In this document: positions 36,671-44,097 of the stretch, in pieces | How the letters are laid out: each line of letters begins with the position of its first letter | How positions within the stretch are numbered: the first letter of the stretch is position 1 | From: Roseateles violae | Lineage (GTDB): Bacteria > Pseudomonadota > Gammaproteobacteria > Burkholderiales > Burkholderiaceae_C | Assembly (NCBI RefSeq): GCF_030410485.1 | Contig: NZ_JAUHHC010000006.1 | Coordinates: forward strand, 62,001-126,000 | DNA: 64,000 bases | Direction: 5' to 3' | Notes under the pieces: generated by a model | Told to the model about the DNA's origin: nothing | The model's input: the letters and a program-made list of their open reading frames with translations, nothing else | The model's database searches: none | Translations under genes and position numbers: made by a program

Positions 36671-37312
36671 ATGAAGATCGCTCTCATCATCGAGAACAGC
36701 CAAGCCGCCAAGTCCGAGATCGTCCACAACGCGCTGAAGACCGTCGCCGAGCCGCTGGGCCACAGCGTGCACCACTACGGCATGTACACGCCCGAGGACA
36801 AGGCCTCGCTGACCTATGTGATGAACGGCCTGCTGGCCGGCATCCTGCTGAACTCCAGGGCCGCCGACTTCGTCGTCACCGGCTGCGGCACCGGCATGGG
36901 CTCCATGCTGGCCTGCAACTCGATGCCCGGCGTGTTCTGCGGCCTGGTGATCGACCCGACCGATGCCTTCCTGTTCGGCCAGATCAATGACGGTAACTGC
37001 CTGTCAATGCCCTATGCCAAGGGCTTCGGCTGGGCCGCCGAGCTGAATCTGCAGGACTGCTACCGCAAGCTGTTCGAGCATGAGCGCGGCGCCGGCTACC
37101 CGAAGGAACGCGCCGCCATCATGGCCAAGAACCGCGGCATCCTGAAGGACCTGAAGGCCGCCTCCTGCAAGGACATGCTCAGCGTGCTGAAGAGCGTCGA
37201 CCAGGACCTGCTGAAGGCCGCCGTGTCGGGCGAGAAATTCCAGCAGCTGTTCTTCACGAACTGCCAGGATGATGCGATCGGCAGCTATATCCGGGGCGTG
37301 CTGGGCGCCTGA
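36671..37312 (+). CDS. RpiB/LacA/LacB-family sugar-phosphate isomerase
   Basis: A 213-residue protein. The N-terminal about 150 residues are an RpiB/LacAB fold: MKIALIIENSQA, a phosphosugar site region VVTGCGTGMGSMLACNSMPG with the catalytic Cys, and NDGNCLSMPYAKGFGWAAELN. It then extends about 60 residues beyond ordinary RpiB (about 150 residues) with KNRGILKDLKAASCKDMLSVLKSVDQ. It likely interconverts an aldose- and ketose-phosphate. No pathway partner is adjacent, so the sugar is unknown. It is followed by a strong terminator and is a monocistronic unit. Confidence 0.87.
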   Translation: MKIALIIENSQAAKSEIVHNALKTVAEPLGHSVHHYGMYTPEDKASLTYVMNGLLAGILLNSRAADFVVTGCGTGMGSMLACNSMPGVFCGLVIDPTDAFLFGQINDGNCLSMPYAKGFGWAAELNLQDCYRKLFEHERGAGYPKERAAIMAKNRGILKDLKAASCKDMLSVLKSVDQDLLKAAVSGEKFQQLFFTNCQDDAIGSYIRGVLGA

Positions 37313-37342
37313 GTTCCGCTCGGGCGATTCGCCTCAACGAGA

Positions 37343-37374
37343 AAGCCCGGTCGCTCGCGCCACCGGGCTTTTTT
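37343..37374 (+). terminator. intrinsic terminator after the isomerase gene
   Basis: AAGCCCGG (37343-37350) and CCGGGCTT (37363-37370) form the stem with a 12-nt loop, followed by TTTT. Confidence 0.9.
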
Positions 37375-37405
37375 GCGTTCCGATGGATCGTGCGAGGGGT
37401 TCCGG

Positions 37406-38157
37406 CTAGCGTCGGTTTGCCATCGCAGCCAGATCGTCGGTCGCCGGCATGCTCGCCATCACGACCAGCAGCAAGGCCAGCGGCACCGTGGCCACATAGC
37501 TGACATGTTTGAAGCCGAGGGCGCCGAGCAGGCCGCCGGCGAAGAAGAAGGCGACCAGCTTGGACAGCAGATAGAGCCGCCACGAATTGGCCCGCACGGC
37601 AGGGTGCTCGTCCCGCTTCGTGCGGTTCCAGTAGAACAGCTTGCCGAGCTCGATGCCGATGTCGGTAACCATGCCGGTCAGGCGCGTCGTGCGGATCTCG
37701 GCCTGCGAGAGCTTGGTGATGACGGCGTTCTGCAGGCCCATGATGAAGCGCAGCAGCATCACCGTGACCGGCACGAACAGGCCCGCACCTGCGACAGCCG
37801 CGCTCCCAGCAGCCCGAAGCCGATCAGCAGGCCCGCCTCGAGCAGCAGCGGCGCCGCGTACTCGCTGTGCAGTCGACGCCGCCGCGCGAAATTGATCATC
37901 ACCGCCGAGCAGGCCGGGCCGAACATGAAGCTCAGCAACGCGCCGAGCCCGCTTTAACACAAGCGGCAGATCGCCCAGCACCAGATGTCGCCCATCACCG
38001 ACGCGATGCCGGTCATGTGCGAGGTGTACTGCCTGACCGCCAGAAAACCGCCCGCATTCGCCGCCCCGGCCACGAAGGCGAGCGCGCAACCGAGGTGCTG
38101 GTTGGCGAGGGCCGTGCGGTCGCGCCCGGTGAGGCGGCGGGCGTAGTGGAGGGGCAT
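37406..38157 (-). pseudogene. DUF1275 (YoaK-like) membrane protein gene, frameshifted
   Basis: Reading from the ATG at 38157 gives a DUF1275 start (LGCALAFVAGAANAGGFLAV, then HMTGIASVMGD) which runs into TAA at 37954. The family continues in the neighbouring frame (LVLGDLPLVL), goes back to the first (GALLSFMFGPACSAVMIN, about 37790-37950), and returns to the second for the rest (GLFVPVTVMLLRFIMGLQNAVITKL through DIGIELGKLFYWNRTK). At least three shifts are needed, near 37985, 37952 and 37795. Either the gene is decaying or this stretch has sequencing errors; both ends are well preserved. The gene would encode a 5-6 segment membrane protein. Confidence 0.82.
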
Positions 38158-38230
38158 GGTAGGCGGGGACTGACAGAGCCTCTAGTATCGCCGCGTCGTT
38201 CCGGCGCCCGTGGTCGCCGATTCGAGCGCA

Positions 38231-38265
38231 AAGAAAAAGCCCCGCACGCTTTCGCATGCAGGGCT
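38231..38265 (-). terminator. intrinsic terminator after the tRNA-Asn pair
   Basis: Minus-strand AGCCCTGCATGC, loop GAAA, GCGTGCGGGGCT pair with two mismatches, followed by TTTTTCTTT. It lies just downstream of the tRNA nearest to it. Confidence 0.85.
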
Positions 38266-38271
38266 TTGATT

Positions 38272-38347
38272 TGGCTCCTCGACCTGGGCTCGAACCAGGG
38301 ACCTACGGATTAACAGTCCGGCGCTCTACCGACTGAGCTATCGAGGA
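38272..38347 (-). tRNA. tRNA-Asn(GTT), copy 1
   Basis: A 76-nt cloverleaf on the minus strand starting TCCTCGATAGCTCAG and ending CGAGGAGCCA with an encoded CCA. The anticodon loop is CTGTTAA, anticodon GTT, so asparagine. T-arm GGTTCGAGC is standard. Confidence 0.96.
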
Positions 38348-38378
38348 ATTGATCGGTACTACGGTACTTCTTCAAATC

Positions 38379-38410
38379 GAAGCCGCTGCAACTTGCGAAG
38401 CAGCGGCTTC
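38379..38410. other. perfect stem-loop between the two tRNA-Asn genes
   Basis: GAAGCCGCTGC (38379-38389) and GCAGCGGCTTC (38400-38410) form an 11-bp perfect stem with a 10-nt loop, in the middle of the 75-nt spacer. It lacks a T run on the minus strand, so it is more likely a processing or antitermination hairpin than a terminator for the tRNAs. Confidence 0.6.
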
Positions 38411-38422
38411 TCTTATGTTCTG

Positions 38423-38498
38423 TGGCTCCTCGACCTGGGCTCGAACCAGGGACCTACGGATTAACAGTCCGGCGCTCTACCGACTGAGCTATCGAGGA
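38423..38498 (-). tRNA. tRNA-Asn(GTT), copy 2
   Basis: A second 76-nt tRNA-Asn, identical base for base to the first as far as I can compare, including the encoded CCA. The pair is probably co-transcribed from upstream of 38500 towards lower coordinates. Confidence 0.96.
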
Positions 38499-38534
38499 AC
38501 AGAGCCTTGCATTATAGACCGAGTTCGAGGCTTA

Positions 38535-40661
38535 TTACAACTGGATTTCCAAACTGGCGCGCCAGGTGCGCGGTGCGAGCGGGTACAAGTACACATGCTC
38601 GTACTGGAAGGGTGACTCCTTCCAGGCGCGGCGGTCGGCCAAGTTGTCCACGCCGACGCGCCAGATCAGCAACTGTCCGCCCCAGACCTGGTCGTAGCGG
38701 GCGCCGGCATCGAGCCGGGTCCAGCCGGGAATGGCGACGCTGTTGTCGGGCAGCACCGGGCGCGGGCCTTCGTAGACCAGGCCGGTCTGCAACTGCAGGC
38801 CGGGCAGCACGCCCTGGCGAGCCAGCAGCTTCAGCGTCGTCTCCGGCGTGTTCGGCGGGGTCAGGCCATTCAGGGCCGGATCGGCGCTGCCCTCGCGGCG
38901 CGCCCTCAGCTTTATCGCGCTGGCCAGCAGGCCGCCGCCCTGCCATTTCAGATCGGCCTGCGCCTCGATGCCACGGTGCCGCGCCTCGCCATCGGCCGTC
39001 GTCGTGCAGCTGGCTGCGACATCGCAGCTGCCGATATCGCGCCAGAGCGGGCGTGTGATGTCGAACACATTGATCGACCAGTCGACCGTGTTGCTGCCGG
39101 CCTTCAGGCCCAGCTCGAACTGCTCGCTGCGCAGTGCCGGCAGCGCCTGGCCGGCATTGGTGTAGCGGCTGCGGTTGGGCACGACGGTCGACTCGATGCC
39201 TTCGCCCCAGCTCGCATAGGCCATCAGCTGCGGCGACAGCGCATACGAAAGGCCCAGCCAGGGCGTCGTGAAGTCCTGCTTGTAGTGGGTGGCACGCGAG
39301 CCGTCGGTGCGCACGCTGTCGCGCTCGAGCCAGCTGTGGCGCAGGCCCAGCCAGGCCTGCCAGTCGGCGCCCAGCTGGATGGCGTCACGCAGATAGAGCT
39401 CGCGGCTGCTCTCGTCGCGGTTGGTGTTCTCGTCGGTGAGGCTCGGATCGGGCGTGGCGCGCGGAATGCCGCTGATATTGCCGGTGCCGGCCCAGTTGTA
39501 GGCCTGGCGCTGAAAGCGGCTCTTGAAACGGCTCAAGAGCAGGCCGGCGCCGAAGTCGTGGCGCAGGCCGGCGGTCGTGAACTTGCCGGCCAGCGAGAGG
39601 TCCAGCGCGTCGCTGTCGCGGTGCTCGTTCTCGCTGCGGAAGTCGTACATATCGAAGTCGCCGTTCGGGCAGTAGCGATCGGCGTAATAGCTGCCGTCGG
39701 CGGCCGTGCAGCCGAAGGGGTAGGCGAGGCGGTCGTCGTTCTGCAGGCGCTGCACGCCCAGATGGGCCTGCGCCTTCCAGTCGGCATCGAGCTGCTGGGT
39801 CAGGCGCAGCGAAGCGTTCTGGCCGTCGAAGACGACCGGCTGGCTCCAGTCCTGGTTGTTCAGATTGACGCGCGGGTCGATGCTCTTCGCGCTGGGCAGC
39901 GTGTCGCCGAGCAGGCTGAAGCCGGGCTGGCTGGGCTGGCTCTGGTGACTGACTTCGAATTCGGCTTCGAGTCGCGTCGCCGCACCGGCCTGCCAGTCGA
40001 CAGCTGCGGCCAGCAGATGGCGATTGCCCTTGGCGTCGTGCAGCAGCGGGTCCAGATGGGCGGCGCTGGCGTTGACGCGCAGGCCCAGGCTGGGGCTCAG
40101 GCGCTGGTTCCAGTCCAGCGTGCCCTCGACCGTGCCGCGCTCGTTGTAGAACAGGCCGACGCTGGTGAAGTTGCCCGCCTGCGGGCGCTTGACCTGCAGG
40201 TTCACCAGACCGCCCGGCGCGCTGGTGCCGGCCTGCACGCCGCTGGTGCCCTTGAGCACCTCGACCGCCGATTTGTTTGTCAGCGGCAGCACCGTCTCCG
40301 CATTGATCGGCAGGCCGTCGCGGCGGTAGTTGAAGCGGTTGTCCAGGTCGAAGCCGCGGATCTTCAGATAGGAGACATAGCCCTGCGAGTTGTAGGCATC
40401 GCCGATGCTGGCGTCGAGGCTCACGATGCCGGCCAAGCTGTTGATGCCCAGGTCCAGCAGGCGCTCGCCAGAGAGCACGGCAGCCTGCATCGGCAGCTTG
40501 GCGACCGGTACGTCACCGAAGCCGCCGACTAGCACCGGCGTCTCGGCCGAGCGGCCGCTGACCGAGACGGTGGGCAGGGTCTGCGCCTGGGCGGCGGCGC
40601 AAAGGAGTCCGGCCGCGAGAGCAAGCAGGGACGGGGAAGGAAGAGAACGTTGGATTGCCAT
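38535..40661 (-). CDS. TonB-dependent outer membrane receptor under TPP riboswitch control (probable thiamin transporter)
   Basis: A 708-residue outer membrane receptor. Signal peptide 1-26 (GLLCAAAQAQ) is followed by a plug domain (KLPMQAAVLSGERLLDLGINSL, VSYLKIRGFDLDNRFNYRRDGLP, VEVLKGTSGVQAGTSAPGGLVNL) and a barrel ending WRASLEIQL. Family similarity is to the siderophore-receptor branch (FhuE/FecA-like). However a TPP riboswitch lies in its leader, so its expression should fall when thiamin pyrophosphate is plentiful. The most direct reading is uptake of thiamin or a precursor. The start at 40661 (ATG) is chosen over an upstream frame that would run through the riboswitch. Confidence 0.9.
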   Translation of the reverse strand: MAIQRSLPSPSLLALAAGLLCAAAQAQTLPTVSVSGRSAETPVLVGGFGDVPVAKLPMQAAVLSGERLLDLGINSLAGIVSLDASIGDAYNSQGYVSYLKIRGFDLDNRFNYRRDGLPINAETVLPLTNKSAVEVLKGTSGVQAGTSAPGGLVNLQVKRPQAGNFTSVGLFYNERGTVEGTLDWNQRLSPSLGLRVNASAAHLDPLLHDAKGNRHLLAAAVDWQAGAATRLEAEFEVSHQSQPSQPGFSLLGDTLPSAKSIDPRVNLNNQDWSQPVVFDGQNASLRLTQQLDADWKAQAHLGVQRLQNDDRLAYPFGCTAADGSYYADRYCPNGDFDMYDFRSENEHRDSDALDLSLAGKFTTAGLRHDFGAGLLLSRFKSRFQRQAYNWAGTGNISGIPRATPDPSLTDENTNRDESSRELYLRDAIQLGADWQAWLGLRHSWLERDSVRTDGSRATHYKQDFTTPWLGLSYALSPQLMAYASWGEGIESTVVPNRSRYTNAGQALPALRSEQFELGLKAGSNTVDWSINVFDITRPLWRDIGSCDVAASCTTTADGEARHRGIEAQADLKWQGGGLLASAIKLRARREGSADPALNGLTPPNTPETTLKLLARQGVLPGLQLQTGLVYEGPRPVLPDNSVAIPGWTRLDAGARYDQVWGGQLLIWRVGVDNLADRRAWKESPFQYEHVYLYPLAPRTWRASLEIQL

Positions 40662-40754
40662 CGAAACCACAAAGCGATGGCAGGTCGGCGAACGACAGGG
40701 CCGGGCGTCGAAGCGAGAAAGAAGAGAAACGGAGATCGACGGCGGCTGATGCGT

Positions 40755-40890
40755 GCTTCCCTGCGCGAGGATTACCTCAATCCCCTTTCGGGGACTTTGC
40801 GACCCGCAAGCGGGCCTCAAACAGGTTCAAAGGGACTTTCTCAGTCGAGGCGCAGCGATCGAAATCGGCGCGACTCAACACCCCTAGCGA
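40755..40890 (-). promoter_or_regulatory. TPP (THI-box) riboswitch
   Basis: On the minus strand the THI-box elements come in order: GGGGTG (40879-40884), CTGAGA (40839-40844), CCCTTTGAACCTG ending near 40822, GGTAAT (40771-40776), and GCGCAGGGAAGC near 40755. A long extra hairpin (CCCGCTTGCGGG and CCCCGAAAGGGG) fills the variable P3 arm. 94 nt separate it from the receptor ATG. I see no terminator hairpin in that stretch, so control may be through the ribosome site. All conserved blocks are present and correctly spaced. Confidence 0.93.
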
Positions 40891-40942
40891 AACCCGCCGA
40901 TTGCTCGGCGGGGCAGTGAATTCTAAGGCAGGTCTGGGCGCA

Positions 40943-41395
40943 TCAGCGAGAGCCGCTGCCGCTCAGCGCGGCATTGCCGCCGACGGAGCTGCCTTCGCGA
41001 TGCGCCGAGGCCTGGCCGGAGGCCTCGGCCTTGCCGCTCGGCGCCGTGGTGTCGGGCGCGGTCGGCGCGGCCGCTTGAGCTGTGGACTTGCCCTGCTCCA
41101 GCTTGTCGGTCGCGCCGCTCTTCGTTTCGCTCAGCTTGTCGCGGCCCTGGCCCAGCGCGTCGCGTGCGCGCCCGGCATCGGGCCGTTGCAGACCCGCCAT
41201 CGAACCATTGATCGAAGCGCCGGCGTTGCCGGCGATGGCCCCGCCGATGGCAGCGCCGCGGCTGCCGGCGCTGCCCGCACCGCCGCCCAGCAGACCGGCG
41301 TGCACCGGCGTGCTGCTCAGAGACAAGGCGCCGACCAGCGCGGCGAGCAGGGCGGTGGTGAGCGGGATGTTGGAAGGATTGCGGGTGGCTTTCAT
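40943..41395 (-). CDS. small secreted low-complexity protein of unknown function
   Basis: A 150-residue exported protein with a signal peptide (about 1-34, ending TPVHA), then a Gly/Ala-rich stretch (GLLGGGAGSAGSRGAAIGG), and a hydrophilic tail rich in Ala, Ser, Lys and Glu with no recognised domain. The ATG has GGAG about 10 nt upstream. It lies 128 nt after the subtilase gene on the same strand and may be its substrate, chaperone or simply a cell-envelope protein. I do not recognise a family. Confidence 0.65.
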   Translation of the reverse strand: MKATRNPSNIPLTTALLAALVGALSLSSTPVHAGLLGGGAGSAGSRGAAIGGAIAGNAGASINGSMAGLQRPDAGRARDALGQGRDKLSETKSGATDKLEQGKSTAQAAAPTAPDTTAPSGKAEASGQASAHREGSSVGGNAALSGSGSR

Positions 41396-41523
41396 GATGA
41401 GGATCTCCAGTTCGTTCTTGCCGTGCGGTACCGGACCATCCGGCACCCACATCCGAAGAACGAGCCCGCCCGCCGGCTTCTTCCGCCGCAGATGCAACGC
41501 TTGGTAAGCTCGCCCTGCGCCGC

Positions 41524-42792
41524 TCAGCGCGGCGCAGCCGTGCGCAGCGACTCGCCGACCAGACCCCAGCCATAGATCTCGTCGCGGCCGCTGGCGCCGA
41601 GATCGAGGGCCTCGGCCTGCAAGCGGGCCAGCGCCTCGTGTGCGGCCGCCGGGTCGGGCCTGGGCAGGTGGGCGGCCAGCAGGGCGGCCACCAGCGGCGC
41701 GGCGAAGGAGGTCCCGCGCAGCGGCCGATAGCCGCCGCTTCCATCGGCGGCCAGCAGTTCGCTGCCCGGCGCCGCCAGCATCACATGCGGACCGCGCCCG
41801 GCCTCGGGCAGCGCGCGCCGGCGCCGATCGACGCCGGTCACCGCGACGACGCCAGGCCAGGCTGCCGGATACAGCGGTGGCGCGGCCGGCCCGTCGTTGC
41901 CGACCGCCGCCACGATCAGATGCCCCTTGGCTTGGGCCGCCGCCACGGCGCGCTGCAGCAGCTGATTTGGCGGTCCGACCAGGCTGATATTGATGACGCC
42001 CACCCGCTCGCGCACGAGCCAGGCCAAGCCCTGGGCGATGCGCTGCACCGATCCACCGTCGGCGGCATCGCAATAGGCATCGGCGGCATAGAGCGTGGCC
42101 CCGGGCAGCGCGCCGCGGAAGCCGCCGTCGCGACCGGCCAGCAGGGACGCCACGGCCGTGCCGTGCGCCGCCGGCCGGGTCGCCCCCGCGCAGCCGAAGC
42201 GTTCCAGCGCGATCTCGCGCAGGGCCGGGTGCCGGGCATCGATGCCGCTGTCGATCAGGCCGACGGGGCCTGGCGGCGGCGCGGCCGCTGCGGGCGCGTC
42301 GGCGGCGTTCGTGACCGTGCCGCTGCCCAGATAGACATGCTGGTAGTCGTACAGCCCCTCCGGGTCGAGCGCGCGCAGGCGCGGCAGCAGGGCGGTGTCG
42401 ACCTGCAGCAGCAGCCAGCCCAGATCGAGGCCATCGAGCCGGGTTTCCTCGAGCAGCCGGACCTCGGGCAGGGCCAGCAGGCGCTCGCGCGCCGAGGCAC
42501 TGGAGGGCAGGGCCAGCAACTGCCGGCGCAGGATCAGCTCGCCGGCCGGGTCGCGCGCCAGCTCGCGCGGGTGGCGCTGCAGCAGTTGTTCGCTCAGGCG
42601 CTGGCGCAGGCCCTGCAGCTCCTCGAGCGGCGCCTGTAGCGGTTCAAGGCGCTGACGCAGCAGGCCGTCGCTGCGGGGCGGCAGGTTGGGCAGCTGCGGC
42701 AGCCCGGGCAGGCGCAGCTGGGCCAGGCCGGCCTCGCTGACCAGCAGCAGCAAGACGGCAAGCAGGGCAAGAGCTGTTTTCTTCTTCTTCAT
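41524..42792 (-). CDS. secreted subtilisin-like serine protease (S8)
   Basis: A 422-residue secreted S8 protease. Residues 1-25 are a signal peptide with four lysines. A possible pro-region follows (about 26-165). The triad is visible: Asp in GLIDSGIDARHPAL, His in AAHGTAVASLLAG, and Ser in GTSFAAPLVAALL; the oxyanion Asn is in VAAVGNDGPA. A Gly/Ser-rich C-terminal barrel is lacking, so the protease is probably released or periplasmic. It lies divergent from an ECF sigma gene 69 nt away, a repeated arrangement that suggests sigma control. Confidence 0.92.
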   Translation of the reverse strand: MKKKKTALALLAVLLLLVSEAGLAQLRLPGLPQLPNLPPRSDGLLRQRLEPLQAPLEELQGLRQRLSEQLLQRHPRELARDPAGELILRRQLLALPSSASARERLLALPEVRLLEETRLDGLDLGWLLLQVDTALLPRLRALDPEGLYDYQHVYLGSGTVTNAADAPAAAAPPPGPVGLIDSGIDARHPALREIALERFGCAGATRPAAHGTAVASLLAGRDGGFRGALPGATLYAADAYCDAADGGSVQRIAQGLAWLVRERVGVINISLVGPPNQLLQRAVAAAQAKGHLIVAAVGNDGPAAPPLYPAAWPGVVAVTGVDRRRRALPEAGRGPHVMLAAPGSELLAADGSGGYRPLRGTSFAAPLVAALLAAHLPRPDPAAAHEALARLQAEALDLGASGRDEIYGWGLVGESLRTAAPR

Positions 42793-42860
42793 TCACACGA
42801 TAACGCGGCAGGCATGGAAGAAAATCCGGCGCGCCGACGTTCTTCGATCATCAAGCAAGC

Positions 42861-43349
42861 ATGAGTGCCCACGATAACCTGCGCCAACGCATCGCCGAGC
42901 TCTTGCCCCGGCTGCGTCGCTTCGCCCGCACGGTGGCCTGGCAGCGCGAAGACGCAGACGACCTGGTGCAGATCGCGCTGGAGCGTGCGCTGCGCGCGCA
43001 GGATCAATGGCAGGAAGGCACGCGCCTGGACAGCTGGTTGTTTCGCATCATGAAGAACGCCTGGATCGATGAGCTGCGCGCCCGCGGCCGCCGCGACGAG
43101 GTCCTGGCACCCGACGGCGAGCAGGTCGGCGTCTCAGAAACCGGCAGCCTGATCACCCGGCTGTCCGTCGAGGCCGCGATGGCGCGCCTGCCCGAGGAGC
43201 AGCGCCTGGCCGTGGGCCTGGTGCTGGTGGAGGGCCTGGCCTACAAGGACGCGGCGGAGGCCCTGGGCGTGCCGATCGGCACGCTGACCAGCCGCCTGGC
43301 GCGCGGCCGCGAGGCGCTGCAGCGCATGCTCGGTGATGGAGAGCTTTGA
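42861..43349 (+). CDS. ECF-type RNA polymerase sigma factor
   Basis: A 162-residue group 4 sigma factor with region 2 (ADDLVQIALERALRAQDQW and WLFRIMKNAWIDELRARG) and region 4 (LPEEQRLAVGLVLVEGLAYKDAAEALGVPIGTLTSRLARGREAL). The following gene encodes its anti-sigma factor; the two overlap or abut within 2 nt. The subtilase and the small secreted protein are divergent from it, so they are the most likely regulon members besides the operon itself. Confidence 0.92.
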   Translation: MSAHDNLRQRIAELLPRLRRFARTVAWQREDADDLVQIALERALRAQDQWQEGTRLDSWLFRIMKNAWIDELRARGRRDEVLAPDGEQVGVSETGSLITRLSVEAAMARLPEEQRLAVGLVLVEGLAYKDAAEALGVPIGTLTSRLARGREALQRMLGDGEL

Positions 43350-43350
43350 A

Positions 43351-44046
43351 ATGAGCGGGATCGACGAAACCCTGATGGCTTATGTGGACGGCGAGCTCGA
43401 TGCGGCCGCGCGGGCGGCTTTCGAGCAGCGGCTGGTGCAAGACCCGACCCTGCGGCAGGCGCTCGCGCGCGAGCAGCGCCTGCGCGAGACGCTGGGCCGG
43501 GCTTACGCGCCGGTGCTGCAGGAGCCGGTGCCTGAGCGGCTCAGCGCGCTGCTGAAACCGAGTGCCACCGTCGTATCGCTGGACAGCATGCGAGCGCAGA
43601 GGCGCCTCGGCTGGATTCAGTGGGGCGGCATGGCGGCGAGCCTCGTGCTGGGCCTCGTGCTAGGCCCGAAGCTACTCGGTGACTTCAACCAAGACGGCCT
43701 GCTGGCGCGCGGCACGCTGGCGCAGGCGCTGGACACACGCCTGTCCGGCGAATCGGCCGGCGGCGTCACGCCGGGCCTGAGCTTCGTGGCTCAGGGCGGC
43801 GGCTATTGCCGCAGCTTCACCCAGGGCGGCAGCGCCGGCCTGGCCTGCCGCGAGGGCGATCACTGGCGCTTGCGCCAGCTACAGCCGCTGCCGGCGGCGA
43901 GCCCGGATGCCGCCGCCTACCGTAGCGCCGCCACCGCCCTGCCGCCGGCGCTGCTGGAGGCGATCGACGGTTTGCGCCAGGGCGATGCGCTGGATGCAGA
44001 GGCCGAGCGGCGGGCGCGCGAGCGCGGCTGGCAGGCTGGGCCGTAA
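43351..44046 (+). CDS. transmembrane anti-sigma factor
   Basis: A 231-residue protein that starts MSGIDETLMAYVDGELDAAARAAFEQRL, the usual N-terminal anti-sigma helix, followed by a single membrane segment (WIQWGGMAASLVLGLVLGPKLL, about 88-109) and a periplasmic domain. It lacks the zinc HxxxCxxC motif seen in many anti-sigma factors. I chose ATG 43351 with GGAGAG just upstream rather than GTG 43333 or ATG 43336 that overlap the sigma stop. It should hold the ECF factor inactive until a periplasmic signal arrives. Confidence 0.85.
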   Translation: MSGIDETLMAYVDGELDAAARAAFEQRLVQDPTLRQALAREQRLRETLGRAYAPVLQEPVPERLSALLKPSATVVSLDSMRAQRRLGWIQWGGMAASLVLGLVLGPKLLGDFNQDGLLARGTLAQALDTRLSGESAGGVTPGLSFVAQGGGYCRSFTQGGSAGLACREGDHWRLRQLQPLPAASPDAAAYRSAATALPPALLEAIDGLRQGDALDAEAERRARERGWQAGP

Positions 44047-44074
44047 AAGACAAGGCCGCCCCGAGGGGCGGCCT
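44044..44074 (-). terminator. intrinsic terminator of the sulfate operon
   Basis: Minus-strand AGGCCGCCC, loop CTCG, GGGCGGCCT followed by TGTCTTTTA. It lies 24 nt after the fpr stop and overlaps the anti-sigma stop codon on the other strand. Confidence 0.85.
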
Positions 44075-44097
44075 GGCATGGCGGCTGAGTTCGTGAC

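Noticed and set aside
37406-38157. Programmed frameshifting in the DUF1275 gene
   Set aside because: Three shifts in both directions with no slippery heptamer make decay or sequencing error more likely.
38272-38498. Prophage or integrative element at the tRNA-Asn pair
   Set aside because: No integrase or attachment repeat was seen, and the genes on both sides look chromosomal.
38535-40661. Siderophore receptor interpretation of the riboswitch-linked TonB gene
   Set aside because: The family resemblance is real but the TPP riboswitch outweighs it; no Fur-box-like sequence was seen in the leader.
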